Shown here: in pieces, positions 1 to 8,093 of the stretch
How positions within the stretch are numbered: position 1 is the stretch's first letter
Layout: every line of letters starts with the position of its first letter
NCBI GenBank assembly: GCA_013140395.1
Contig: JABFSY010000502.1
Span: 1-24,752 of the forward strand
Direction of reading: 5' to 3'
Length of the DNA: 24,752 nucleotides
Source: Cyclobacteriaceae bacterium
GTDB taxonomy: Bacteria > Bacteroidota > Bacteroidia > Cytophagales > Cyclobacteriaceae
Notes under the pieces: generated by a model
What the model was told of the DNA's origin: nothing
Seen by the model: only the letters and a program-made list of their open reading frames with translations
The model's database searches: none
Position numbers and translations under genes: made by a program

Positions 1-101
1 GGCTTAATTACACGCTCCCCATATCAAATTTTGCGATTCCAAGCACGGTTTAGTATTATTGCAACCCGTTTAATAAGCCTATTGGGTTATTAACGAAGTG
101 A

Positions 102-175
102 GGGGGATTAGCTCAGCTGGCTAGAGCGCTTCCATGGCATGGAAGAGGTCATCGGTTCGACTCCGATATTCTCCA
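102..175 (+). tRNA. tRNA-Ala (anticodon GGC)
   Basis: A full cloverleaf can be drawn by eye. The acceptor pairs 102-108 with 168-174 (two G-U pairs). The D stem is GCTC/GAGC. The anticodon stem CTTCC/GGAAG closes the loop ATGGCAT, which puts GGC at 136-138 and so decodes alanine codon GCC. The T arm is ATCGG/CCGAT around TTCGACT. The discriminator is A175 and no CCA is encoded in frame with it. It lies 14 bases before the proline tRNA on the same strand, so the two are probably cotranscribed. Confidence 0.95.
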
Positions 176-189
176 CAGAATTTATTGTT

Positions 190-264
190 CGAGGTGTAGC
201 GCAGCCCGGTTAGCGCACCACGTTAGGGACGTGGGGGTCGGATGTTCGAATCATCTCACCTCGA
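190..264 (+). tRNA. tRNA-Pro (anticodon AGG)
   Basis: The acceptor CGAGGTG (190-196) pairs with CACCTCG (257-263), with discriminator A264. The D stem is GCGC/GCGC. The anticodon stem CCACG/CGTGG holds loop TTAGGGA, giving anticodon AGG at 225-227 (codon CCU). The T arm is GGATG/CATCT around TTCGAAT. The body resembles bacterial tRNA-Pro (GTAGCGCAGCCCGGTTAGCGCAC). A34 is uncommon in bacteria, where proline tRNAs normally carry GGG, TGG or CGG. The last 14 bases are also the antisense end of the recombinase gene, so this tRNA is the likely integration target of the island. Confidence 0.92.
245..264. other. Putative left attachment site at the tRNA-Pro 3' end
   Basis: The minus-strand serine recombinase gene runs into the tRNA T-arm/acceptor, so the boundary between host and island should lie in or beside the 3' end of tRNA-Pro. 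This is an inference from layout. No second copy of this tRNA 3' segment was found by eye elsewhere in the window, and serine integrases need only a very short identical core, so the exact crossover cannot be placed. Confidence 0.35.
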
Positions 265-1780
265 CTTGAGCGGACGTAGCTAAAAAATTTTTAGCTCGTC
301 CGCTTTTTTTTTGATCTAACTGACTGTTATTCATGCAGATCAACTGAACAGCTTCATTGACTCTATTGGTTCGAAATCCATTTTTTTCAAAAATCAATTT
401 TTCCGGAAACACCGAACCAATGATAAGCTGCTTGTATTTAAGCGAGGCATTCTGATACCTCGCATCTAGGTCGCGAAGGATAGTCGCTCCCGACCGTAGG
501 TACTCCTTGAAGTCCTCTTCTCCATTGCCGACCTCACTCTTCCTTCGCAACAAAAGATCGTTTTCAGCTTCAAGCTTAACCTTGATTTCTTTGTAGTCTT
601 TCGCACTAAGCTCTGCATCAAGCATCAGATGTTGTGCGTTTTGAATCCGCTGGTTGTTCTTTTTTATGTCTTCGTCAAGCTTAATGGTTTGCTGTTTCGC
701 TGATTTAAATTTAGATGTGAACTCGTCCATTAATATCTCGTAGTTCATTTCCAGAACAGCAGGATTCGGTGTGATGCTTTGCAGAAGCTCGAGGAACATC
801 TTATTCGCTTCATGTGCTTTGAATCGCTCGTTGCATCCGCACGTGCAGTGATAGTAGAAATATCTGCCACCGTTTCCCCGTGAAGCACTGCCCGAAATAT
901 TCTTACCACACTGACGACATTCAAGAAATCCGCGCAGGGGCAATTCTTCCTTACCCGTATTTTTTGTTGGTCTGTTGGGGGATCGACCTTCGAGCAAATC
1001 CTGCACCTGATAGAATAGCTTTTCAGAAATCAATGGTTCGTGAATCCCCTTTGTGTAATAAGCAAGCTCATCTTTATATGCTGGAACATATACAAGTCCG
1101 ATATAAGTCTTGTTTCTTATCAGTTCATTGAAACTTGATCGACCTGATTTGAGTCCTTTTGCAACCAGCTTTTTACACAGTTCATTGATACCGTACGTAC
1201 CCGTTGCATATTCTCTAAAAGCTTCCCTCACTAATTCAGCCTGATCACTTGGAATGATCATCGCTCTACCATCTTCCGTGCGTATGTTTCGGTAACCAAC
1301 AGGCGCGTGAGTTGTCCAACGGCCTTCTTTTCTTGCACGGTACAGACCCGATCTTACGTTAAGAGACCTGCGATCATTTTCAACTTCTGGCGTTGCCAAA
1401 TAGAAGGCAAGCATCATTTTATTTTCTGGCACTTTTAGATCGAGCGGTTGTTCAATGGCTTGCGGCTCAATGTCAAGTTTTCCCAATTGCTTGATGATCG
1501 AATAAGAATCTCCAGCGTTTCTTCCGAACCTGCTCCAGTTTACAAACAGCAGGTAGTCAACCTCGCTTTGATTCTTTTTACAAAAACTCAACAGCTTATT
1601 AAACTCTGGTCGATCAAAAGTCTTGGCGGAATAATCTTCCTTGTAGTGTGCGATGATGGTTATATCTCGATGGGTGCAATATTTTCTTAGCTGTTCTTCC
1701 TGGTATTGCAAGCTGTAGCCTTCACGTGCTTGCTCGTCTGATGAGACCCGAGTGTAGATTATCGCTGTTTTTGCCTTCAT
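251..1780 (-). CDS. Large serine recombinase (site-specific integrase)
   Basis: This 509-residue protein has the full large serine recombinase plan. The N-terminal resolvase fold begins with YTRVSSDEQ, with the catalytic serine at about residue 13. A recombinase domain follows at about 155-270. A zinc ribbon has CRQC and CTCGC cysteines at about 288-320. A charged coiled-coil lies at about 355-420 before the C-terminal tail. Such enzymes carry out directional integration and excision of phages and integrative elements. The ATG at 1780 is preceded by AGGA at a good distance. The upstream small gene overlaps its start. The stop codon TGA (253-251) and the last three residues lie antisense within tRNA-Pro, and the tail before them is encoded by the tRNA terminator hairpin. 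This points to an integration junction at the tRNA. The family call is secure; the target site is inferred. Confidence 0.95.
   Translation of the reverse strand: MKAKTAIIYTRVSSDEQAREGYSLQYQEEQLRKYCTHRDITIIAHYKEDYSAKTFDRPEFNKLLSFCKKNQSEVDYLLFVNWSRFGRNAGDSYSIIKQLGKLDIEPQAIEQPLDLKVPENKMMLAFYLATPEVENDRRSLNVRSGLYRARKEGRWTTHAPVGYRNIRTEDGRAMIIPSDQAELVREAFREYATGTYGINELCKKLVAKGLKSGRSSFNELIRNKTYIGLVYVPAYKDELAYYTKGIHEPLISEKLFYQVQDLLEGRSPNRPTKNTGKEELPLRGFLECRQCGKNISGSASRGNGGRYFYYHCTCGCNERFKAHEANKMFLELLQSITPNPAVLEMNYEILMDEFTSKFKSAKQQTIKLDEDIKKNNQRIQNAQHLMLDAELSAKDYKEIKVKLEAENDLLLRRKSEVGNGEEDFKEYLRSGATILRDLDARYQNASLKYKQLIIGSVFPEKLIFEKNGFRTNRVNEAVQLICMNNSQLDQKKSGRAKNFLATSAQVEVR
269..312 (+). terminator. Intrinsic terminator of the tRNA transcript, inside the recombinase reading frame
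   Basis: AGCGGACG (269-276) pairs with CGTCCGCT (297-304). An inner AGCTAAAAA (278-286) pairs with TTTTTAGCT (288-296). Nine Ts follow at 304-312. The T tract is on the plus strand, so it stops transcripts coming from the tRNA pair. The same bases encode the last residues of the recombinase on the minus strand. Confidence 0.8.
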
Positions 1781-1913
1781 ATATATCCTGATATGCTTTA
1801 TACTCTATGGCTGGCAATCGGTAGAGAAAGTCCCGAACTATTTCAAGTTCCTTGTCCGTATAGACATAGCCGTGTTTTCTTGCGATCTCCCTGCACCTTT
1901 CCAACGTCACCAT
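1722..1913 (-). CDS. Small hypothetical protein upstream of and overlapping the recombinase
   Basis: This 63-residue ORF starts at ATG 1913 after a purine-rich GAAAGAGA and overlaps the first 59 bases of the recombinase gene in another frame. The sequence (LERCREIARKHGYVYTDKE, then an LYRLPAIE helix) resembles short proteins often encoded directly before recombinases in Bacteroidota elements, which have a conserved helical core. That is recalled resemblance, not a search. It is soluble, helical and without a recognised motif. Translational coupling with the recombinase is likely because the reading frames overlap. It may regulate or assist the recombinase, but no function is known to me. Confidence 0.7.
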   Translation of the reverse strand: MVTLERCREIARKHGYVYTDKELEIVRDFLYRLPAIEYKAYQDIYEGKNSDNLHSGLIRRAST

Positions 1914-2048
1914 TCTCTTTCACCGTTGCAAGGAGCGTCTTTTCGAATGGGCTAATCATTCTATTTATCATAATATGTGCCAACTTGAATGGCAGCACCC
2001 AATCCAATCTTTCGCTCCTTAAATATATACTTCTGAACTAAACCTCAA

Positions 2049-2525
2049 TCATTTCCTCTTTTTTCTGACATTTTGAAGCACAGGGCCGAGATTTTCACTG
2101 ATCTTTTCTAATGACCGCCCTGCTACATAGCCTGTGACACCCATCTCCATCAGTGTCCAGATGTGATCATCCAGCACGGCCACTGGGATGCCGAAATAAG
2201 GGACAAGCACATAGTTGTTCAGGATGATGAACATACAGATGAGCATAAGCAATGGCCGCCAATTCCGTTGAAGCCAGCTATCGCCTTTTGCTTCTGACTC
2301 AATAATTTTTGACTGACTTTCCAGCAGCTTGCTTTCGTAGTTGAGATACGAGCTTTCCATTTCCATGAGAAGCTGTTTATACTTGAGCTGCATCTCAAGC
2401 TTCTCGTCCGACTTATCAATCTTGTCAATGGTATTACCGATTGAGTCGATTGTTTCTTTTGCACCTGCGCCCAGGATCTTTGACAAGAATCCTCCGATGC
2501 CAGTGCCTTTTGCTCCTGCTTCCAT
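2049..2525 (-). CDS. 3TM-type phage holin-like membrane protein
   Basis: This 158-residue protein has three parts. It starts with a glycine-rich N-terminus. A charged helical stretch follows at about 25-80 (KYKQLLMEMESSYLNYESK). The hydrophobic C-terminal half begins at WLQRNWRPLLMLICMFIILN (about 84-103), followed by a second and possibly third membrane-embedded stretch to about 137 and a basic tail ending RKKRK. The order D-S-W-L-Q-R-N-W-R-P, then an aromatic membrane segment, then G-x-x-G-Y-V-x-G-R-S matches the 'holin of 3TMs' family of phages and gene transfer agents. Holins form inner-membrane lesions that release endolysin. It lies 32 bases after the ATPase gene and is probably cotranscribed with it. 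No endolysin or structural gene is visible in the island, so its role here is uncertain. Confidence 0.8.
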   Translation of the reverse strand: MEAGAKGTGIGGFLSKILGAGAKETIDSIGNTIDKIDKSDEKLEMQLKYKQLLMEMESSYLNYESKLLESQSKIIESEAKGDSWLQRNWRPLLMLICMFIILNNYVLVPYFGIPVAVLDDHIWTLMEMGVTGYVAGRSLEKISENLGPVLQNVRKKRK

Positions 2526-2557
2526 GAGTTTTGATTTTTGTTGTTTAGTTTTTCAAT

Positions 2558-4150
2558 TTAGGAGTATGAATGAGTCACACTCTGAACAGGTTTCGTGTTG
2601 AAGTGATTGAAGAAATCAAGCGAACCTTTTACACCATATCGGTTGCGATAAACGGTAACGACTCCATTCTCGACTTTAGCTGCAATCTGAATGTCATGCT
2701 CCCAATCTTTTCCACCACGATAATCACCATCTTTGGTGTGTTGTAGAATGAGAATAAATGCAGCATGAGGATTTTCCTTCTTTAACTTTTTGAAGTCATC
2801 GAGTTTCAATCCGAGATCATTCACTGAATCCAGAATGACGAAATCGTATTGCGACAGATCGGGTGTTTTGAGATCAGGCGCGAACGCTAAGTTGGCCGGC
2901 TTTGGTCTGAGCAGCTCGTTTACTTTGTCTGTTAGTGTGGAGGCCTCGTGTTCTTCCGATGATATGTAGATCACGCTACCAAAATTATTGGCGAGGTATT
3001 CAGCAAACTTCAATAGCAGTGTTGTCTTTCCTGCACCTGGTCCACCATGAAACATGATGGTAAAGTTGGTTGCAGGTTTGCCCATCAATGTGTCCCAAGG
3101 ATACGTGAAGTTCAATCTTTCAAACTGACGACTACCCATCTGTTCAGCAGTAAGTACACCTTGCGTTCCGTTCAGTCCTCGGTTATGTGAGCAGGCTCCT
3201 TTCCTCGCATCGGAGTAGGTCTTCTTTCTGCATTGCCGTAGTTTTCTTCCACCCGTATTGTAAATTTTACCTAAGTCTTTATGGCAACTGCAAGCTTTTA
3301 TGATGCCTTCCAGCCCATTTAGTTCTGTTTTGGTCAGTGAAATCTTTCCAGCAGTTGTTTTCAGTTTTTTGTAGATGGCGTTGAGTTTATTGGCATACGG
3401 ATCATCTCGCATGATTTTCTTTTTGCTCACGGCATTTTCCAATTGTTTCAGGAATGACTCAATCTGAGTTGTGGTCAGCTCTCTTTCCTGCATCCCAATG
3501 AAACGCTTAATGAATTTGATGGAGGGATAGACTTCCTCACCTCCCGCGATTGAGACAAACCTTCCCAAATCTTTCTCATTGATCTCAAAGCGTTCATCAC
3601 CCTTCATTTTATTGAATACGTTCACGAGTTTATCCTGGATCGTCTCAATATCTTTCGCTAAAGGCGAAGTCTTGCGGATCAGCTTTTGTACAATGGAACG
3701 CTGGAGAGCTTTGATTAATGAGAGAATAGCATTTGGCGACTTCACTTTATTATGCAGCCCCACATAGCGTTTAATGAACTTAACTTCCTCCCGGATGTTC
3801 TCAACCCGTTTGCCAGGCTTCTTTTCCTTTTTTGCTTTGATCGATTTTTGGACTGCTCTTTTTTGAGGTGATAATTCCTGTCTGGGTTTTACCTGAGGAT
3901 AAGGTTTCGGTGCTTTTCTCGCTGGCTCGGGTTGTGGTGAATCTGATGTTTGTGATGCTATAAACTCATTTAGCTTGGATAGGTAAAGATCAACGACTTT
4001 TTTAACGGTAGCATTCGTGTTGTAGGTGTCCCAATTGCTTCCGTTACTCGTACTCTTTAAAACAAAGTCATGGCTTTTTTTGAGCGTTTCCGGAAGGGTG
4101 GAAACGCCTATGCGATTTACTTCATTGAAATAGTTGCTGAGTGTGATCAT
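2558..4150 (-). CDS. RecA/RadA-like P-loop ATPase with duplicated N-terminal unit
   Basis: The C-terminal third of this 530-residue protein is a RecA-type ATPase. Walker A is GGPGAGKTT (about 369-377), a RadA/KaiC-like IYISSEE follows (about 394-400), and the Walker B-like strand is FVILDS (about 437-442). Residues 1-120 are a basic, proline-rich linker after a short helical start. Residues about 122-207 and 208-293 are two diverged copies of one helical unit, each opening with KFIKR. Before the ATPase is a Cys/His-rich patch (Cys287, Cys289, His290, Cys307, Cys320, His322). Its GACSH segment preceded by TYS recalls the DUF3761-type motif, so it may bind zinc. The N-terminal half is rich in lysine, suggesting DNA binding. 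The likely role is DNA replication, recombination or packaging for the element. The ATPase fold is secure; the role is inferred. Confidence 0.85.
   Translation of the reverse strand: MITLSNYFNEVNRIGVSTLPETLKKSHDFVLKSTSNGSNWDTYNTNATVKKVVDLYLSKLNEFIASQTSDSPQPEPARKAPKPYPQVKPRQELSPQKRAVQKSIKAKKEKKPGKRVENIREEVKFIKRYVGLHNKVKSPNAILSLIKALQRSIVQKLIRKTSPLAKDIETIQDKLVNVFNKMKGDERFEINEKDLGRFVSIAGGEEVYPSIKFIKRFIGMQERELTTTQIESFLKQLENAVSKKKIMRDDPYANKLNAIYKKLKTTAGKISLTKTELNGLEGIIKACSCHKDLGKIYNTGGRKLRQCRKKTYSDARKGACSHNRGLNGTQGVLTAEQMGSRQFERLNFTYPWDTLMGKPATNFTIMFHGGPGAGKTTLLLKFAEYLANNFGSVIYISSEEHEASTLTDKVNELLRPKPANLAFAPDLKTPDLSQYDFVILDSVNDLGLKLDDFKKLKKENPHAAFILILQHTKDGDYRGGKDWEHDIQIAAKVENGVVTVYRNRYGVKGSLDFFNHFNTKPVQSVTHSYS
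3272..3529 (-). repeat. Protein-level internal repeat, copy 2 (ATPase residues about 208-293)
   Basis: Begins SIKFIKRFIGM and ends with ISLTKTELNGLEGIIKA, which matches the tail of copy 1 in position and pattern. It is directly adjacent to copy 1, so it is a tandem, diverged duplication. Confidence 0.65.
3530..3787 (-). repeat. Protein-level internal repeat, copy 1 (ATPase residues about 122-207)
   Basis: Begins EVKFIKRYVGL and continues through two amphipathic helices to a tail FEINEKDLGRFVSIA. It aligns by eye, without large gaps, with the adjacent copy 2. Confidence 0.65.
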
Positions 4151-4335
4151 AGTCGCCTCTTTCGATTGGATTGAAAGATAGAATGTGACTCAGCTAAAAG
4201 TATCTACTTTAGAGTAGAGTAGAATATAAAGGACTAATTCGGAGAATTATAGCTACGTTACGTAAGGCGATAAGATTTCTTCGCTTTATTACCAATGAAG
4301 AATTTGGCTAGTGAGCAGATTATTATACGAAACTG

Positions 4336-4992
4336 TTATTTTATATTCTTCGAAAGATCGAGCATAAGGTGGTATATGATAAGATTACCATGTCCAATAC
4401 TATGAATTGAACAATAAGAATAATCAAAGTTAGGCACAACCGGATAGTATTTTAACCCCTGTGTTGTATTTGATTCTGTGAATGACTTTACTAAAAGATC
4501 ATTGATAAAAACAACATTTTTTTTAATATCAATTGAATCCACTACTAAACCGATCATGCCACTTACGCCAAAATATGAAGTATACTTTTTTGAAATGTAG
4601 CGGCAGACGCCCTCTTTTATATATTCTGAATTCAGGCCACTTGAGCCCATTTGATTTTGGGCGCTAAGTCTTTTACACTCAATAACAAAATAGGCATCAT
4701 CATTAATCAGTGGATTGACGGGAATAACTCGGATATCAATTCTGCCATTATTCTCAGGAAGCTCAGGATCAAATAAGTAGTCTGTTAGTTGATACTCATT
4801 TTTAAACCATTGCTTTTTGAGGTAAGTGTAGAGTATGTGGTCTCTAATACTATTTTCATTATTGGGCAAAACTATTTTGCTTTTCAAGATAAGATGGTAA
4901 CATGCAATAATTTTCGAAAGAACACCTTCGAATTCAGCGTTGTAAAAAATACTCTTATGAGCATAGCTGGAAGCGTTTAATTCTTTAAACAT
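4336..4992 (-). CDS. Putative PD-(D/E)XK restriction endonuclease partner of the methylase
   Basis: This 218-residue soluble protein carries a clear nuclease-like core: RIDIRV (Asp at about 86), a strand, then FVIECKRL (Glu105, Lys107). That is the D-x(n)-E-x-K arrangement of PD-(D/E)XK enzymes. The start is ATG 4992, whose A is shared with the methylase stop (TGATG). A GTG at 4995 would add one residue. The overlap shows translational coupling to the 1033-residue adenine methylase, so the pair reads as a restriction-modification module in which this protein would cut unmodified DNA. I recognise no exact family. It could instead be a nuclease that cuts modified DNA, or a nuclease subunit needing the large protein for recognition. 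Confidence 0.7.
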   Translation of the reverse strand: MFKELNASSYAHKSIFYNAEFEGVLSKIIACYHLILKSKIVLPNNENSIRDHILYTYLKKQWFKNEYQLTDYLFDPELPENNGRIDIRVIPVNPLINDDAYFVIECKRLSAQNQMGSSGLNSEYIKEGVCRYISKKYTSYFGVSGMIGLVVDSIDIKKNVVFINDLLVKSFTESNTTQGLKYYPVVPNFDYSYCSIHSIGHGNLIIYHLMLDLSKNIK

Positions 4993-7900
4993 CACTTTCT
5001 AACCCTCCCAGCTTTAAGGATCGCATCGGCAAACTCATTTATATCCAAATAAGCAATGGCTTTATGCCATAACCGCCTTTCATTGGGTTTGAAAATGTAG
5101 AAATAGTCTTTTTCAAACCCGCGTACATCCTTCTGAATAAAAAGCTTTTCCGTTATTTTCTCCGAGCCAATTTTTCCTATGAAGGATATGATCTCTTTGT
5201 CTTTATTTTGTTTATCAACCCAAACTATACTTTTCGAAAAACGATTGGCGGGGATAGTTTTAAAAAACATCCCGACAATATGGCGAGTATGCCAAATTTC
5301 AACAATAAATTTTTTATCAGTAGACTCTATTTTTGATCTGAACCGCTTCAGAAACAGTGTTGCGTAATCCCTTAAATAAGTGTTTTCGTATTCAATTGGC
5401 GAGAGCATCTTATTTTTAGAATCGTTCCCGCTAGTTATCAACGCACGGTTTACTTCTAATGCATAGTTAATGAGCTCTCTCTCTACTTCATTTGAATCTA
5501 TGAGTTTTATAATCTCCTCGTTTAGAAGTTTAAGGTTTTCATTTATCTCTACCTCAAAAATTTCAATTTTGATTCCGTCAACTGGAGTTCTTTTTTTTTC
5601 TGTGTAAATCTTTAATTTCGCTACCTCTATCTTCTTAACAAATTTCGATATTCCGTTTTTTAAGTAAGGAATATTGAATTTCTCATAATCTTTTGTTTGC
5701 TCTCGTTCAATTCCTATTGAACCAAATGTATTTATGGCAATGTATGTATATAGGTTAGAGCTTAATAAACCGGAAATGTTTCTTAAAACATTTAAATCAC
5801 CATTCAAGGGTTTGATTCCGGTTAATGCTTTCATATAGACGCCATCCGACTTAAAGATCGCTGCGCGAGCGTTAAGTGTCTGCGTGTCTAACCCATTTCG
5901 TATAAGCAGAAATGGTCCCGTGAAAAGAGCTTCCTTTCTTCTGCGGCCAACTTTTTCAAGTTCAAACGTTGTTATTCTATCGGGGTTAACAAAAAAAGGT
6001 TCTATCCCATACGCATCGATGAATGGGAGTCCTTTTAAATGATTAGTCCGTTCTGTTGGCGTTTTACTGAGGGTTATTCCAGTTCCTTTGAGAAATTCTT
6101 TTTTATTAAGCGTAAGTTTGCTTATAGAAGTATAGTCTTGAGAAAGCCGCTTTATGAAATTGAAATCTAAATAGGAACCAAAAACCAATATTTTCCACAA
6201 GAAATCGAAATCCTTGAGTCTACTCTGCTCTACCTTTTTAAAGTCAGTTCTGTTTAATGTGAAAATTTTAAATAGGGAGAAAAAACGACTAGCTTTTAAC
6301 GATAAATGTTCCACCACATTACCATTTGTACTTTGACCATTTGCATATCTGTAAAAAATAACTGCCGCAGGTGCTATTGCTGGATCATTTGACCTATCAA
6401 AAACCTCATGTCTTACAGCAGCTAATTCAAAAACTCTATCAATGAAGAATTCTTGTAACAAATACTGTCTGAACTTACTAAACTCTGAATAACCTCTATT
6501 ATAAAGAATGGTGCTTTTTATGATTAAAGCAATTTGGCAATTCCCTCTCGCGAAATCACTTACGCGAAGCATGAATCCCTCTGCAATCTCCCCATTGTTG
6601 ATAGCAATTGAATACTTCTTTTTAAAGTCTTTTTCGCGAGATTTTCTTAGACTTAAGTAAGACTTACCACTTTGACCAATTGCGTTACCATCCCAAGGGG
6701 GATTTCCTAATATGAAATTAAATTCAACACCCTTTAATTTCGAGTTGAAATCATTATTCTCAATAAAGAAATCTGAAACAAAAAAGTTTTGACCAAGCAA
6801 AACAGGAAACTTAAATCTCTCTATAGCTGGAGGCTCTAAATAATCAAGTAGTGTTAAGTAAATAGAAAATATCGCAACTTGTACTGCGCTTTCGTCCTTA
6901 TCAATGCCGTAAATATTTTCCTGTGCTAGGGTTTTAATTGCTGTTTTAAATCTACTAGAATTAATCTCGATGTCAGTATCCTTAACATACCTCTCGATTA
7001 TTTTTCTCAAGGTTTCAACCAGAAAAATACCTGATCCACATGCCGGATCTAATACTTTGCAATATGAATAATTTTCGAAACTAGGTGATAAAAATTCGCT
7101 GATAGTCGTGATAGTCGTCTTTGTATTGGAATAGTTATTTAAATGCTTTTCAACAGTTTCTTTAAGAATATAGTCAACTAAAAATAACGGAGTGTAATAC
7201 GCACCTTCATTTTGCTGGTTGTCCTTCCCAATGAAAAGCTCATATACATTGCTAATAAATTCAATAGGTATAATTGAGAAATCGTATAAATTGAACAAAG
7301 ATGTTTGACCTTTTACAATGTCATCACCTTTTAACAATCTTTTTAGTACTTGATAATCTGTTTTCGTTACTTGCTTATATTCATTCGGGCTTAATGGAAA
7401 TAAATCTCCGTTAAATCCACTGTCTTTGTCCTCTAAGTATTCAAAGAAATTCTGAATTTGTTTAGGATTATCGAGTAGATGACAAAATTCATCATTTGTC
7501 CAAGTACGCAGTTTACCGTCAAATTTCAGTTTAACCTTTCGGTCAATTAAATAACGGACAAAAATTATCTTACCTAAAATCGCATTTACAAGCTTAGCTC
7601 TATTTTTAGCAGTTCCAAGCAGGATTTCTCTTGTGGCTTTTATGTTTTGTAGCAGATGGTAATCTACACGAAATTTATAATCTAAATTTTCCTTGTACTG
7701 CTCCCAAGTTCGCCCCGTTACTAACTCAAAATATGTAAAGTCATTTAGTTTTTCATTGCCCCCAAGTTTTTCTAAACACTTTTTGTCTTTCTCATAGCGA
7801 AAGCCATTGAAAATTTCTACTGAATCGTTATCAACAATAATTGCGATTGGACATTCATTAAAGTTCCAGATTGCTTCATGCAATTCTTGTCTATTAGCAG

Positions 7901-8093
7901 GACTTTCAAAAAATAGAATAAGTGGTTTGTTGTCGAAACAAAAAAATGCGTCTGGTTTTATTTTTCTCTCAATAAGTCTTTGAACTCGATTTGGAATAGA
8001 CAGTTCATTTCGCCAAAGATTTTCGTTAGTTATATAGAGTCCGTTATCATTGCTTAAGCCAAGTTTTAAAAATAGTTCGTCAATCTTTCTCAT
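4992..8093 (-). CDS. Eco57I-like / type IIG-like N6-adenine DNA methyltransferase
   Basis: This 1033-residue protein has the SAM-binding motif DPACGSG at about 349-355 after an upstream AYYTP (about 298-302). GIDKDESAV (about 396-404) is the acidic loop, and the catalytic motif is GNPPW (about 463-467). That is the pattern of Eco57I-type adenine methylases. Residues 1-130 form a separate domain with PDAFF and LILFFES (about 47-64) followed by WNFNECP and VEIFNGF. This resembles a PD-(D/E)XK fold but lacks an obvious catalytic Lys, so it may be inactive. The C-terminal 450 residues probably hold the target-recognition region. The gene is directly coupled to a small nuclease-like gene. A separate promoter is plausible, because 305 non-coding bases precede it and contain a TATATTTG box. 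The sequence looks more AT-rich than the MTase-helicase gene upstream, which would suit acquired cargo. Confidence 0.9.
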   Translation of the reverse strand: MRKIDELFLKLGLSNDNGLYITNENLWRNELSIPNRVQRLIERKIKPDAFFCFDNKPLILFFESPANRQELHEAIWNFNECPIAIIVDNDSVEIFNGFRYEKDKKCLEKLGGNEKLNDFTYFELVTGRTWEQYKENLDYKFRVDYHLLQNIKATREILLGTAKNRAKLVNAILGKIIFVRYLIDRKVKLKFDGKLRTWTNDEFCHLLDNPKQIQNFFEYLEDKDSGFNGDLFPLSPNEYKQVTKTDYQVLKRLLKGDDIVKGQTSLFNLYDFSIIPIEFISNVYELFIGKDNQQNEGAYYTPLFLVDYILKETVEKHLNNYSNTKTTITTISEFLSPSFENYSYCKVLDPACGSGIFLVETLRKIIERYVKDTDIEINSSRFKTAIKTLAQENIYGIDKDESAVQVAIFSIYLTLLDYLEPPAIERFKFPVLLGQNFFVSDFFIENNDFNSKLKGVEFNFILGNPPWDGNAIGQSGKSYLSLRKSREKDFKKKYSIAINNGEIAEGFMLRVSDFARGNCQIALIIKSTILYNRGYSEFSKFRQYLLQEFFIDRVFELAAVRHEVFDRSNDPAIAPAAVIFYRYANGQSTNGNVVEHLSLKASRFFSLFKIFTLNRTDFKKVEQSRLKDFDFLWKILVFGSYLDFNFIKRLSQDYTSISKLTLNKKEFLKGTGITLSKTPTERTNHLKGLPFIDAYGIEPFFVNPDRITTFELEKVGRRRKEALFTGPFLLIRNGLDTQTLNARAAIFKSDGVYMKALTGIKPLNGDLNVLRNISGLLSSNLYTYIAINTFGSIGIEREQTKDYEKFNIPYLKNGISKFVKKIEVAKLKIYTEKKRTPVDGIKIEIFEVEINENLKLLNEEIIKLIDSNEVERELINYALEVNRALITSGNDSKNKMLSPIEYENTYLRDYATLFLKRFRSKIESTDKKFIVEIWHTRHIVGMFFKTIPANRFSKSIVWVDKQNKDKEIISFIGKIGSEKITEKLFIQKDVRGFEKDYFYIFKPNERRLWHKAIAYLDINEFADAILKAGRVRK

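Noticed and set aside
3579..3767. Plus-strand ORF inside the ATPase gene, and many similar plus-strand ORFs within 4.8-15.6 kb and minus-strand ORFs in the receptor gene
   Set aside because: They lie opposite or out of frame with strongly supported genes, have no recognisable domain and carry composition typical of antisense reading.
4195..4265. Short direct repeat of CTACTCTACTCTA type and the palindrome TTACGTAA before the ATPase gene
   Set aside because: Too short to call an operator or repeat, with no second copy seen elsewhere.
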